From assembly GCA_002894685.1 (NCBI GenBank), contig NCRC01000008.1, positions 1-64,000 on the forward strand: a DNA stretch of 64,000 nucleotides, in the 5' to 3' direction. Of the stretch, positions 17,999 to 26,639 are shown in pieces; the stretch's first letter is position 1, and each line of letters starts with the position of its first letter. This DNA is from Salinivenus lutea (GTDB taxonomy: Bacteria; Bacteroidota; Rhodothermia; Rhodothermales; Salinibacteraceae). A program made the position numbers and the translations under genes. The notes under the pieces were generated by a model. That model was not told the origin of the DNA. It searched no databases and saw only the letters and a program-made list of their open reading frames with translations.

Positions 17999-18955
17999 AT
18001 GAAGGTTGCTGAACACCTGGACCGTGCATCGAATCCGCTCATCTCGTACGAAATCATTCCCCCTCGTCGGGGCGGATCGGCCGACCAGATCTTGCAGGTC
18101 GTCGACGAACTGATGCAGTTCGATCCTCCCTTCGTTGATGTGACCAGCCATTCGGCGGAGGTCACATACGAACAGACGGCAGAGGGCACCTGGGAACGGC
18201 GAGTGAAACGAAAACGACCGGGCACGATCGGGCTCTGTGCGGCCATTGAGGCCCGGTTTGACATCGACACCGTCCCCCACCTTCTCTGCCGCGGGTTCAC
18301 CCGAGAGGAAACCGAGGACGCCCTCATTGAGCTCAACTACCTGGGCATCGACAACGTGCTCGCCATCCGGGGAGACGACAACGGGTACGAAAAGCCCCTG
18401 AAGGGCACCCGCTCCCGCAACGAGTATGCCGTCGACCTCGTGCGTCAGATTAACGACATGAATGAGGGACGGTATCTGGAAGAGCTGGCCAACGCGGAGC
18501 CCACCGACTTTTGTGTTGGGGTGGGGGGGTATCCGGAGACCCACTTCGGGGCGCCCAATTTGACGTGGGACATCATGCGATTAAAGCAGAAGGTGGAAGC
18601 CGGGGCGGACTACATCGTCACGCAGATGTTCTTCGACAACGAGTACTTCTTCAACTTTGTCGACGAGTGCCGAGATGTCGGCATTGAGGTGCCCATCATC
18701 CCGGGAATCAAGATTCTGAAGCGAAAGAGCCACCTCCGCCTGCTGCCCAAGCACTTTCACACGGAGATCCCGGAGGCCCTGGCCGCTGAGGTCGACGCGG
18801 CCGATCCTGAGGATGTGGAAGACATCGGGGTGGAGTGGGCCATTCAGCAGACCGAAGAGCTGATGAGTGCAGGAGTGCCCTGTATTCACTTCTACATTAT
18901 GTCCAGCGCCCAGACGGTGAAGAAGGTTGTATCGCCTCTCCGAAAGATGGCGTAG
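17999..18955 (+). CDS. metF: methylenetetrahydrofolate reductase
   Basis: 318-residue TIM-barrel flavoprotein that reduces 5,10-methylene-THF to 5-methyl-THF for methionine synthesis. Family features include the N-terminal ISYEIIPPRRGG with the catalytic glutamate, VDVTSHSAE, LNYLGIDNVLAIRGDD, the GADYIVTQMFFDN block that binds flavin and folate, and the C-terminal AGVPCIHFYIMSSA. The length is normal for bacterial MetF. It stands alone on the plus strand, convergent with the csp-ybeY-hpf group; a terminator acting on the opposite strand lies between them. Confidence 0.95.
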   Translation: MKVAEHLDRASNPLISYEIIPPRRGGSADQILQVVDELMQFDPPFVDVTSHSAEVTYEQTAEGTWERRVKRKRPGTIGLCAAIEARFDIDTVPHLLCRGFTREETEDALIELNYLGIDNVLAIRGDDNGYEKPLKGTRSRNEYAVDLVRQINDMNEGRYLEELANAEPTDFCVGVGGYPETHFGAPNLTWDIMRLKQKVEAGADYIVTQMFFDNEYFFNFVDECRDVGIEVPIIPGIKILKRKSHLRLLPKHFHTEIPEALAAEVDAADPEDVEDIGVEWAIQQTEELMSAGVPCIHFYIMSSAQTVKKVVSPLRKMA

Positions 18956-18961
18956 GGGAAG

Positions 18962-19012
18962 AGAAAAAGAGGACGAAAGAAAAAGGGGCCCAGTCCTCTG
19001 AAGACTGGGCCC
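18962..19012 (-). terminator. Rho-independent terminator of the csp-ybeY-hpf group
   Basis: A perfect 10-bp stem (18986-18995 with 19003-19012) encloses a 7-base loop. Read on the minus strand the stem is followed by a T-rich stretch (complement of 18962-18985). It lies about 30 bp past the hpf stop. On the plus strand no T-run follows, so it serves metF only weakly if at all. Confidence 0.8.
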
Positions 19013-19040
19013 GCTGGGAGTGGAAAAAGGGGGCGTTCCT

Positions 19041-19361
19041 CTACCGGTGAACATCCTTCTCCTTGCTTCGGAGCTTGGACTTGTACTTTTCCAGCTGACG
19101 ACGGAGGTGGTCGAAGCACAGGTTAATCGCCTCCTTGTGTGTGTCGGCACTGTCTTCGGCCGAGAGCTGTTGCTGGTACACTTCGATGTTGATCGCGGCG
19201 GTCTTCTTCGCGGCGGGAGAATTGTCCTCCCCCAGAATGACGTGGGCGTTTACGATCCCGTCGTAAAACTGCTCGAGCTTGCTTGTACGCTCCGCGGCGT
19301 ACTCGCGAATCCGATCACTAATGTCCACGTGTCGAGCGGTAATCTGCGTCTGAAAGGCCAT
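19041..19361 (-). CDS. hpf: ribosome hibernation promoting factor, short form
   Basis: 106-residue HPF/RaiA (YfiA) family protein that binds the 30S decoding region and stores idle ribosomes. It opens with MAFQTQITARHVDISDRIREYA, the standard first strand and helix. KLEQFYDGIVNAHVILGE and the INIEVYQQQLSAEDS strand follow, and the basic C-terminus (KYKSKLRSKEK) is typical. There is no long-form dimerisation domain. The frame stays open to 19421, but ATG 19361 matches the family N-terminus. It is the last gene of a csp-ybeY-hpf group and is followed by a good terminator. Confidence 0.92.
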   Translation of the reverse strand: MAFQTQITARHVDISDRIREYAAERTSKLEQFYDGIVNAHVILGEDNSPAAKKTAAINIEVYQQQLSAEDSADTHKEAINLCFDHLRRQLEKYKSKLRSKEKDVHR

Positions 19362-19454
19362 AGGGGCGGGCGGGAGTTGTGACAGATGAGCATGAGACGG
19401 TAGGGTCTCTCTCATTCCCACGTCGGCCCGATGTTTCCGGGACGGCGGGAGGAG

Positions 19455-19910
19455 TCAGGAGGCCGGTGGGGCCGCTTCAAGATACTGGTCTTCCAGGGCC
19501 CGCATGGTCTCTTGCCCGGCGGAGGTTTGGTCGTCGTATCCGAGGAGGTGAAGCAGGCCGTGAACGACGTACCGGTGGGCCTCTTCTGCAAACGAGGCGT
19601 CGAATTCCTCGTGGCGCTCGGCGGCCGTGTCGAGGTCGATGTAAATCTCTCCCTCCACGATTTGATCGTCGTTGTCTGGGGCGTCGCGGAGGGAAAAAGA
19701 AAGGACATCCGTGTCGTAGTCGTGGTCGAGGTACGACACGTTCAGGGAGCGGACGGTCTCGTGGTCTGTGAGCACGACGCTAAGGTGCACCAGGTCGCCG
19801 TGCTCGGCCTCTATGACGTGGCGAATAAGACGTTCGAGGGCCTCCTCGTCCAGTTGACGAGAGGGGTGCACCTGCTGAATGGATAGGGGGGTCGCGTAAG
19901 CGTCGTCCAC
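19455..19910 (-). CDS. ybeY: endoribonuclease YbeY (rRNA maturation factor)
   Basis: About 151 residues of the YbeY metalloprotein family, needed for 16S rRNA 3'-end maturation. Recognisable are LNVSYLDHDYDTDVLSFSL and the metal site HGLLHLLGYDD. In this start's numbering the ligands are H117 and H121, and D127 stands where most YbeYs have the third His. Acidic or other residues at that place also occur in Bacteroidota homologues, as far as I recall, so activity is likely kept. No ATG is available: GTG 19910 is chosen because it gives a normal length, while TTG 19955 would overlap the csp gene by 11 bases. Confidence 0.88.
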   Translation of the reverse strand: MDDAYATPLSIQQVHPSRQLDEEALERLIRHVIEAEHGDLVHLSVVLTDHETVRSLNVSYLDHDYDTDVLSFSLRDAPDNDDQIVEGEIYIDLDTAAERHEEFDASFAEEAHRYVVHGLLHLLGYDDQTSAGQETMRALEDQYLEAAPPAS

Positions 19911-19944
19911 GAAAACGGAGAGGAAAAAAGACAGGGACGCCGGG

Positions 19945-20262
19945 TTATGACGCAAGTGGATCGACCTGAGCCGTTGGGTCTAGGTCGGCGGGGTCAATCT
20001 CATAGGCTGTGGAGTCCTCCGGGGACTCGTCCGCGGACTGGTCGGCGTCGTCTTCCTCCGTCGCGACCACGTTGAGCGCGTGCAGTCCCTTGGGGCCGTC
20101 GTTCATTTCGAATTTGACGTCCTGACCGGCGCGAAGCGTCTTAAAGTCGTCGTCCGACTCGATGTTCGAGTAATGGACGAAGACGTCGTCTCCGTCGTCG
20201 GGGTGGTCAATGAAACCGTATCCCTTCTTGGCGTCGAACCACTTCACTGTACTGTATTGCAT
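19945..20262 (-). CDS. cold shock domain protein with acidic C-terminal tail
   Basis: 105 residues. The first 67 form a cold shock domain with both RNA-binding motifs (KGYGFI at about 13-18 and DVFVHY at 26-31) and the opening TVKWFDAKKGYGF. The remaining 38 residues (about 68-105) are a low-complexity tail rich in Asp, Glu, Ser and Ala that simple CspA proteins lack. It probably acts as an RNA chaperone. It heads a minus-strand group with ybeY and hpf, so a shared role in translation under stress is likely. The roughly 110-base leader before a weak TACAAT box (complement of 20376-20381) would suit a cold-shock message. Confidence 0.9.
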   Translation of the reverse strand: MQYSTVKWFDAKKGYGFIDHPDDGDDVFVHYSNIESDDDFKTLRAGQDVKFEMNDGPKGLHALNVVATEEDDADQSADESPEDSTAYEIDPADLDPTAQVDPLAS

Positions 20263-20498
20263 GGTGGGCCGGAAGTCTTCGTCGTCGGGCGCTCCCCGCC
20301 TCGGGGTGGAGCCGTACGGGGGGGGAGGCCGAAGCGTCGGAAAGTACGATGAGGAGGGGAGCGGGAGAGATCCCGATTGTAGCGCAACAGGCGGAACGCA
20401 AGTGCGATACGTCGTGATGTAAACATAGACCGGGCCAGGGGGGCTGTCAAGCGCCTATCGGGGGCTCCGGTCCAGGGCGGCCGCCCCGGCCGGGGCAC

Positions 20499-23486
20499 CT
20501 AGGGCCCCCCCGCAGGAGGCGATTCACCGCCAGGAGCGTTGCCCGGGGCGGGAGGCTGCAGACCGGGCGCGGCGGTGCTCGCCGAATCGCTGGTTAGTCC
20601 GTAGGCCTGTCGGACCCGTGGGGGGATCTGGTACGGCACCTGTGACAGGACATCGTTCAGCCGGTTGTCGAAGGCCTCGGTCGCGTCGCTCATCCCGGTG
20701 TCCGTGTAGCTGCGCCTCATCATTCCCGCGTACTGCAGGGCGCGGCTGAAGGAACGCCGTGAGTTGGCCGTGCGCAGCTCGTTGAACACCTCGGGCTGGG
20801 CCCGGTCCAGGATGTCGACCGCGTTCTCGGTATCGCCGATCGTCCGGAAGGCATCGGCCGTGAACATCATCGTCTGGATGTCGCCGGGAATCGTGGAGAA
20901 CGGGACCTGACTCGTGAAGTCCGTCAGGAAGCGGCCGGCCCGCTCCTGGTGGCCCTGGCGGGCCAGCTGCTGGGCCGCGTGCGAAAAGTGAAGCCGGTAG
21001 CCGTCCACCATCCGGCGCGCATTTTCGTTGTAGTAGACCGTGGAGTCGGACAGGTTGTTAAACCGGAAGTTTGACATCCGGTCGTCGGTCAGGCCGGGGA
21101 TGACGCGGCCCAGCGGCTGGTCGTGCTGGATGGGGAGGACGCGGTAGGCTTGCCCCTCAAGCTGAAAGTAGTTGTTCAGGTTGAGCTGACCGGACTGGGC
21201 GACCGTCACGGCAAAGTAGATGGGCCGCTCCCAGTCGTTTTCGGCGTTGGTGCGGAGCATATTGTAGGCCACCAGGTCGGCGACCTGGAGGATGCGGGAG
21301 TCCTGGCCGTAGGAGCGCCCCTGGAGCTTCCACTGCATGGGGCGCTGGAGGGCCGAGGTGTCCGTAGTGGGGAGGTAGTCTTTCCAGCCCGACGTCACCG
21401 CCGCGTCGCTGACGGGCAGCTGGACCTGGCGGGCCTCCCACTGCCGCGGCCGCAGGGACTGGATCTGCTCATTCGACATTGAGATCGGGAGGGGGGCGGA
21501 CTCGTAGGTGCCGTGCTCCTTCAGCTGGCGGATATACCAGGACGTGTTCAGCAGGGAGAGGTTTACGACCCGCACGTCCGTGCGCACGCCCTCGACCTCC
21601 TGGAGGTACCACAGCGGGTAGGTGTCGTTGTCGCCGTTGGTGAAGATGATGCCGTCCTCGGCCACGCTGGAAAGCATGTTGTGGGCATAGTCCCGCGGCA
21701 CGTGATTCCCCGAGCGGTCGTGGTCCCCGTAGTTTTCGACGGTCATCCAGCCGGGCACGGCCAAAAAGATCAGCAGGCCTGCGCCGAACAGGGTGGCCGC
21801 TCGTCCGGTCGACGCCAGCGAATCGCGCACCGACTCGTAGGCCATTTGGAGAAGCCCCCCGGCGCCGATCCCCACCCACAGGCTAAAGGCGAGGAAGCTT
21901 CCGACGTACGAATAGTCCCGCTCGCGCGGCTGCATCGGGGTCTGGTTCAGGTATAGAATGATCCCGATGCCCGTCATAAAGAACAGCACAAAGACGCTGA
22001 AGGCCCGTCGCCAGTCGCGGTTGAAGTGGTAGAAGGCCCCAAAAAGGCCCAGCAGGAGCGGCAGGGCGAAGTACACGTTGCGCGACTCTCGTTCGCTGGG
22101 GGTCTTGCGCACCTGGTCGGCCCCGGAGGCTCCGTTGGCGCTGGCCCCGGAGGCGGAGGCCGTGGAGGCGGATGTGGAGGGCGGATCGATAAAGGGGAGG
22201 CCGGTGATGGCGGGAGCGCCCTGCACGTCGCTTGCACGCCCCGAGAAGTTCCACAGGAAGTACCGCAGGTACATGTACCCGACCTGATAGTCGAGGAAAA
22301 ACTCCAGGTCCGAGTCGTAGCGCTCGTAGACGCGCCAGTGCTGAGGGTCGACCGAGTGGCGGCGGGGGAAGAGGGTGGTCTCCCCCTCGCGCGGATTCAC
22401 GCGCCCGGATTCAGAGTCGAAGGTGACGCCCTGCAGGAGGGGCGTGTCCCCGTACTGCTCCCGTTCGAGGTACGAGATGAAGCGCTCGATCGTATCCGGG
22501 TCGTTCATGTCGATCGACGGCTCGGACGCGCTGCGGACGAAGACGAGCGTGTAGGAGCCATAACCGATCAGGATCACCGCAAGGCACATGAGGGCCAGGT
22601 TCGCCACGGCCATCCGACGGGTGTGCGTGGCGTAAATGCCGTAGCCGACGAGGGCCGTGATTCCCACGGCGGCGACCAGGGGGGCACCGGTGGCCTCGAA
22701 TACCTTCGGGAGGCCCTTTACGAGGCCCGGATAGATGGCCAGGAAGAGGCCCGCCGACACGGCCCCCGCGAGCGTAAGGCGCCCCCAGCGTTGCTTGGAC
22801 GTCCAGGCCTCCTTGTCGAACTCGGTAAAGAAGACAATGAGGGCCACGAAGAAGAACGCCAGGAGACTCAGCAGATGAATCCCAATCGCGATGCCGAACA
22901 GAAACGCGATGAGGACGAGGTACCGGTTGGCGTTCAATTGAAAGAGGTGGGAGCCACTGCCGCGGAGCTGGGCCTCCTCCCAGCGGGCGGCGGCGCTCCA
23001 CTTGAGCACGAGCCACACCACCAGGGCCGTAAAGAAGGTCGAAAGGGCGTAGACCTCCGCGATCCCGGCGTTGAACCAGAACGAATCGGTGGCGGCGTAG
23101 GTGAGCGCCCCAATGGCGCCGCTGGCGAGGGCAATGCCCTGCTGGACGGAGGATCGCTCGCTGGGGGCGGGCTGCCAGCGGCGGACGAGGCGAACGATGA
23201 TCAGGTGGGTCAGCAGGACGGTGCCTGCACTCGCGAGCACCGAGATCAGGTTGACCATCCAGGCAACCGATTCGGCCGAGGGCGCCAGCATGGAAAAGAG
23301 CCGCCCCACGAGCAGGTAGAACGGCGCTCCGGGAGGGTGCATGACCTGTAGCTTGAAGGCGCTGGCGATGCGCTCCCCCGGGTCCCAAAACGAGACCGAC
23401 GGAGCCATGGTGGCCAGATACAATCCCAGGGCCCAGAGAAAGACCGCGCCAGCCGTGAGTCGGTCGATCCGCTTCCAGTTCGTCAT
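20499..23486 (-). CDS. DUF2723 (TMEM260-like) membrane protein with C-terminal repeat region
   Basis: 995-residue integral membrane protein. The N-terminal half has the DUF2723 signature (TMAPSVSFWDPGERIASAFKL, then MHPPGAPFYLLVGRL) and about ten or more helices. This fold is shared with GT-C glycosyltransferases and with human TMEM260, a protein O-mannosyltransferase, so sugar transfer from a lipid donor to outer proteins is a fair guess. Two NGDNDTYPLWYLQE-like and RVVNLSLLNTSWY blocks in the middle are typical of the Bacteroidota members. The last 150 residues look helical and TPR-like. ATG 23486 is chosen because the upstream 79 residues have no family character. It lies 217 bp after rsmI on the same strand. 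Confidence 0.9.
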   Translation of the reverse strand: MTNWKRIDRLTAGAVFLWALGLYLATMAPSVSFWDPGERIASAFKLQVMHPPGAPFYLLVGRLFSMLAPSAESVAWMVNLISVLASAGTVLLTHLIIVRLVRRWQPAPSERSSVQQGIALASGAIGALTYAATDSFWFNAGIAEVYALSTFFTALVVWLVLKWSAAARWEEAQLRGSGSHLFQLNANRYLVLIAFLFGIAIGIHLLSLLAFFFVALIVFFTEFDKEAWTSKQRWGRLTLAGAVSAGLFLAIYPGLVKGLPKVFEATGAPLVAAVGITALVGYGIYATHTRRMAVANLALMCLAVILIGYGSYTLVFVRSASEPSIDMNDPDTIERFISYLEREQYGDTPLLQGVTFDSESGRVNPREGETTLFPRRHSVDPQHWRVYERYDSDLEFFLDYQVGYMYLRYFLWNFSGRASDVQGAPAITGLPFIDPPSTSASTASASGASANGASGADQVRKTPSERESRNVYFALPLLLGLFGAFYHFNRDWRRAFSVFVLFFMTGIGIILYLNQTPMQPRERDYSYVGSFLAFSLWVGIGAGGLLQMAYESVRDSLASTGRAATLFGAGLLIFLAVPGWMTVENYGDHDRSGNHVPRDYAHNMLSSVAEDGIIFTNGDNDTYPLWYLQEVEGVRTDVRVVNLSLLNTSWYIRQLKEHGTYESAPLPISMSNEQIQSLRPRQWEARQVQLPVSDAAVTSGWKDYLPTTDTSALQRPMQWKLQGRSYGQDSRILQVADLVAYNMLRTNAENDWERPIYFAVTVAQSGQLNLNNYFQLEGQAYRVLPIQHDQPLGRVIPGLTDDRMSNFRFNNLSDSTVYYNENARRMVDGYRLHFSHAAQQLARQGHQERAGRFLTDFTSQVPFSTIPGDIQTMMFTADAFRTIGDTENAVDILDRAQPEVFNELRTANSRRSFSRALQYAGMMRRSYTDTGMSDATEAFDNRLNDVLSQVPYQIPPRVRQAYGLTSDSASTAAPGLQPPAPGNAPGGESPPAGGP

Positions 23487-23703
23487 GCGTCGCGTCGAAA
23501 ACTCGTGGAGAAGGTCACAGCGTAGTGGAGGACAAGGGCCTCCGCCCATTGATCGCGAAGAGGCGAATCGGACGAAGATACAGCGGCGAGCGAGTTGGTG
23601 CCCCGCTGCGTGTTTCTGTAAAGCGAAGATCCCCCTCCAATTATTGCAGGCCCTTCTGTTTGTGAAGGGGGCGCCCCGCCCTTGAACCCGTCGCGGCGCC
23701 GAG

Positions 23704-24372
23704 TCAATCGGCCCCGTGAACAACGATCACGCACTCGCCACGCACTTGATCATACGCGCCAAAATACGACCGGACTTCCTGGAGCGTTCCACGCTCCACC
23801 TCTTCGTAGGTCTTCGTGAGCTCGCGAGCCACGGCGGCGGGCCGGTCGGGGCCGAAGTGATCGATGAAGTCGTCGAGGGTGCGGAGGAGGCGGTAGGGCG
23901 CCTCATAGAAGACCATCGTCCGGGGTTCAGACGCGAGGGTCTGGAGCCGGGTCTGGCGCCCCTTTTTCTTGGGCAAGAACCCCTCAAAGACAAACCGGTC
24001 GCTGGGCAGGGCACTGGCGGTGAGGGCGGGCACGAGGGCGGTGGGGCCGGGCAGCGGCCGGACGTCAATGCCCTCGTCCCGACAGGCGCGAACGATGTAG
24101 AACCCCGGATCGGAGATGCCCGGCGATCCGGCATCGCTAATCAGGGCAATGTCGTGGCCCGCCCGCATCCGAGTGACGAGCTGCGGCGTTTTGTCGTGTT
24201 CGTTGTGCTCGTGGTAGGCGGTCGTGGGCGTGTCGATGTCGTAGTGGTCGAGCAGCACGCCGGAGGTGCGCGTATCCTCGCAGGCGATGAGGTCCACCTC
24301 GCGGAGGGTGCGCACGGCCCGGTAGGTGATGTCGTCGAGGTTGCCGATGGGGGTGGGGACGAGGTACAGCAC
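23704..24372 (-). CDS. rsmI: 16S rRNA 2'-O-ribose C1402 methyltransferase
   Basis: 222-residue SAM-dependent methyltransferase of the tetrapyrrole-methylase fold that 2'-O-methylates C1402 of 16S rRNA in the decoding centre. It begins MLYLVPTPIGNLDDITYRA and has LIACEDTRTSGVLLDHY, the SAM-binding ISDAGSPGISDPG and the LPGPTALVPALTASALP block. It is shorter than E. coli RsmI because the small C-terminal domain is absent, which is common. It starts 16 bp after the lptF/G stop and is probably cotranscribed with it. Confidence 0.95.
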   Translation of the reverse strand: MLYLVPTPIGNLDDITYRAVRTLREVDLIACEDTRTSGVLLDHYDIDTPTTAYHEHNEHDKTPQLVTRMRAGHDIALISDAGSPGISDPGFYIVRACRDEGIDVRPLPGPTALVPALTASALPSDRFVFEGFLPKKKGRQTRLQTLASEPRTMVFYEAPYRLLRTLDDFIDHFGPDRPAAVARELTKTYEEVERGTLQEVRSYFGAYDQVRGECVIVVHGAD

Positions 24373-24388
24373 GGGAGGCAGAGGCGGG

Positions 24389-25840
24389 TCAGTCGGGGTC
24401 GGAAGAAGAGGTCAGCCAGTTCCACAGGCGACGGCGCAGGGGCGGCGTGGCCCCCAGGTCGAGCACGACGTACACGATCAGCCACACGCCGACGCCGGAC
24501 ATGATGAGATTGGCGATCCACATGCCCAGCCACGGAGGGAAGAAGCCGCGTTCAGAGAGCTTCTCCCCTTGCACCAGCGTCACCCAGTAGAACATGAAGA
24601 TGCCCAGGGCCACGGCGCCGATCATCGCGAGGCCGCCGCGTCGCAGGGTCAGTCCCAGCGGGGCCCCGATGAACATGAAGACGATGCAGGCCAGGGCAAT
24701 GGAGAACTTCTTGTAGATCTCCACCCGGTAGCTCCGGACGCGTTGCTGCATCCAATCGGTTTCGCGCTGCCGGCTCTGGAGCGTGGACTGGAGCGACCGA
24801 GCGTCCTGGAGGGCGCTGGAGAGAGTGGAGAGGGAGTGGGTGCGGGAGAGGCCCGTCAGGGAAACCCAGCGGCTGAGGGTGTCGGGCGGAGACGTCAGTA
24901 CAGTGTCGGGCGGGGCGGCGGGGGGCGCAGGGGGCAGGTGAGTGACGGAAGGGAAGAGGCGGTCGTGGACCTGCCGATTCAAGTCGGCGTACTGGCTGCG
25001 CAGGGTGGTCTCGAAGGAGTCGGCCCGCTCGATCAGTTGAGGCGTTCGCATCGTGCGAGTGGAGCGCCCGCTGCCCTCCTGGTCCGACCGGTTGAAGATC
25101 ACATCCGACAGGTTAAACCGGATCTGGTGACGGTCGAACGAGAGGGTTTCGTAGCGTGCGCTGTCGTGGGCCGCGTCGGGGGGGAGCGGGCGGTGCATTT
25201 GCCCGTTTTGGAGCGTGAGGACCAGCCGCGAGCCGCCCGCCTTCGACTCAATCCGGCCCTCTTCGGCTTTGATCACGCCCTGTCGGCTGCGGCCCTGCGT
25301 GTAGTCGTAGATTGTGACGTCGACGAGGCGGTTCGTGCCCTCCGGGCGCTCGCGCACCAGCATGCTGTAATCCTCCACTCCATCGTAGAAGGCCCCGGGC
25401 TGTAGCTCAAACCCGGGGCGCTTGCTTCGGATGTCGCTCCAGAGCTGGCGGGCCCGGTGATTGGCCTCCGGCAGCATCACGTTGTTGAAGTAGAGCATGC
25501 CGCCGGCCACCACGGCCGAGACGATGATGGAGGGCCAGACGATCTGCTCAAACGAGATCCCCGTGCTCTTGATGACGGTGTAGTACTTGGACTCGGCGAG
25601 GTCACCGAACGCCATGAGCGAGGCCAGAAGGACCGACATGGGCACCGCCAGCACCACCATGTAGGCCAGGTTGTAGGCGATCAGCTCAATGATCACCAGA
25701 ATTGGAATGCCCTTCCCTGTAATCTCGGGCAGCCACCGGATGAGAAACTGCATCAGCAGCAAAAACATGAGCGTTCCCAGCCAGCCGAAGAACGGGCCGG
25801 GAAGCCGACGCAGAATGAGCCAGTGGAGCCGCCGAAGCAT
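24389..25840 (-). CDS. LptF/LptG (YjgP/YjgQ) family LPS export permease
   Basis: 483-residue permease of the LptF/LptG family that, with LptB, extracts lipopolysaccharide from the inner membrane. Three N-terminal helices include FFGWLGTLMFLLLMQFLIRW and VVLAVPMSVLLASLMAFG followed by the family segment ESKYYTVIKSTGIS. A large periplasmic beta domain follows. Three C-terminal helices end the protein, starting near KFSIALACIVFMFIGAPLG. A loop of about 120 residues rich in Pro, Ser and Thr within the periplasmic domain (around 290-370) makes it longer than E. coli LptF. Whether it is F or G cannot be decided. A metallo-hydrolase is divergent from it. Confidence 0.92.
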   Translation of the reverse strand: MLRRLHWLILRRLPGPFFGWLGTLMFLLLMQFLIRWLPEITGKGIPILVIIELIAYNLAYMVVLAVPMSVLLASLMAFGDLAESKYYTVIKSTGISFEQIVWPSIIVSAVVAGGMLYFNNVMLPEANHRARQLWSDIRSKRPGFELQPGAFYDGVEDYSMLVRERPEGTNRLVDVTIYDYTQGRSRQGVIKAEEGRIESKAGGSRLVLTLQNGQMHRPLPPDAAHDSARYETLSFDRHQIRFNLSDVIFNRSDQEGSGRSTRTMRTPQLIERADSFETTLRSQYADLNRQVHDRLFPSVTHLPPAPPAAPPDTVLTSPPDTLSRWVSLTGLSRTHSLSTLSSALQDARSLQSTLQSRQRETDWMQQRVRSYRVEIYKKFSIALACIVFMFIGAPLGLTLRRGGLAMIGAVALGIFMFYWVTLVQGEKLSERGFFPPWLGMWIANLIMSGVGVWLIVYVVLDLGATPPLRRRLWNWLTSSSDPD

Positions 25841-25939
25841 GCGGAGGGACTAGACGGATGTGAAAACATCTGCGCCCTCCAACGCCCAGCCGAATTGGCA
25901 TGTTCGTCGTGCGGGCGGCGGATCTTTCGGAGAGACGGT

Positions 25940-25984
25940 CAATTGAGAGGATTCGCACGCGCACTCTTTCATTGCCCTCAATTG
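25940..25984 (+). promoter_or_regulatory. inverted repeat just before the metallo-hydrolase start
   Basis: CAATTGAG (25940-25947) and CTCAATTG (25977-25984) are perfect 8-base inverted repeats 29 bases apart, the second ending three bases before the ATG at 25988. In RNA they could form a stem that covers the start site. In DNA they could be a dyad operator in the divergent lptF/hydrolase region. There is no further evidence. Confidence 0.35.
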
Positions 25985-25987
25985 CCG

Positions 25988-26638
25988 ATGCAGGTGGAGC
26001 CGTTCACGTTTAGCTCGTTCATGACGAACTGTTATCTGTGCCACGATGCGGGGGAGGCCGTGCTGGTGGATGCCAGCTGCGAAACGACGGAGGAGCAGCG
26101 GCAGGTGCAGGCGTTGATTGAGGAGCTGGACCTGGAGGTGGTGCACCTGCTTCTCACCCATGCGCACGTCGATCACATCTTTGGCTGCCACTTTTTTGAG
26201 GAGCAGTACGACATGCGATTTGCGGCGCACGAGGCGGCGCGCCCCTTCATTGAGCGAGCAGAGGAGCAGGCCACGGCGTTCGGGGTGCAGGTGACGCCCC
26301 CGTCGGTGCCCACCACCTGGCTGGGGGAGGGGGACACGGTGTCGTTCGGCAACACGACGCTGGAGGTGCTCCACACGCCGGGCCATTCGCCCGACTCCAT
26401 TTCCTTCGTCGACCGGGCAAGCCAGCAGGCGCTTACGGGAGACGTTCTGTTTCAGAACTCGATCGGGCGCACGCAGGGGCTTCCACAGACGTCGCGGGAC
26501 CAGCTGCTGCGATCAATCACGGACCAGCTGCTGCCCCTGGGGGACGAGTATACCATCTACCCAGGGCACGGGCCCCAAACCACGATCGGGCGCGAGCGCC
26601 AGCAAAATCCGTTCGTGCGGGAGGCCGTGAAGCAGTAG
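25988..26638 (+). CDS. metallo-beta-lactamase-fold hydrolase, glyoxalase II-like
   Basis: 216-residue metallo-beta-lactamase-fold protein with a complete dinuclear metal site: THAHVDH (H58, H60, D62, H63), H133 in TPGHSPDS, D152 in LTGDVLF and H194 in YPGHGP. The compact size and GRTQGLPQTSRDQLL segment are those of the glyoxalase II/hydroxyacyl-thiol hydrolase group rather than of lactamases. The open frame runs upstream into lptF/G antisense; ATG 25988 gives the family N-terminus. It faces bshA, stop to stop with one base between. A role on bacillithiol thioesters is therefore an attractive inference, unproven. Confidence 0.92.
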   Translation: MQVEPFTFSSFMTNCYLCHDAGEAVLVDASCETTEEQRQVQALIEELDLEVVHLLLTHAHVDHIFGCHFFEEQYDMRFAAHEAARPFIERAEEQATAFGVQVTPPSVPTTWLGEGDTVSFGNTTLEVLHTPGHSPDSISFVDRASQQALTGDVLFQNSIGRTQGLPQTSRDQLLRSITDQLLPLGDEYTIYPGHGPQTTIGRERQQNPFVREAVKQ

Positions 26639-26639
26639 G

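Noticed and set aside
22026-23351. Plus-strand frame across the DUF2723 gene (441 codons)
   Set aside because: It is Gly/Glu/Arg-rich and antisense to a conserved membrane protein.
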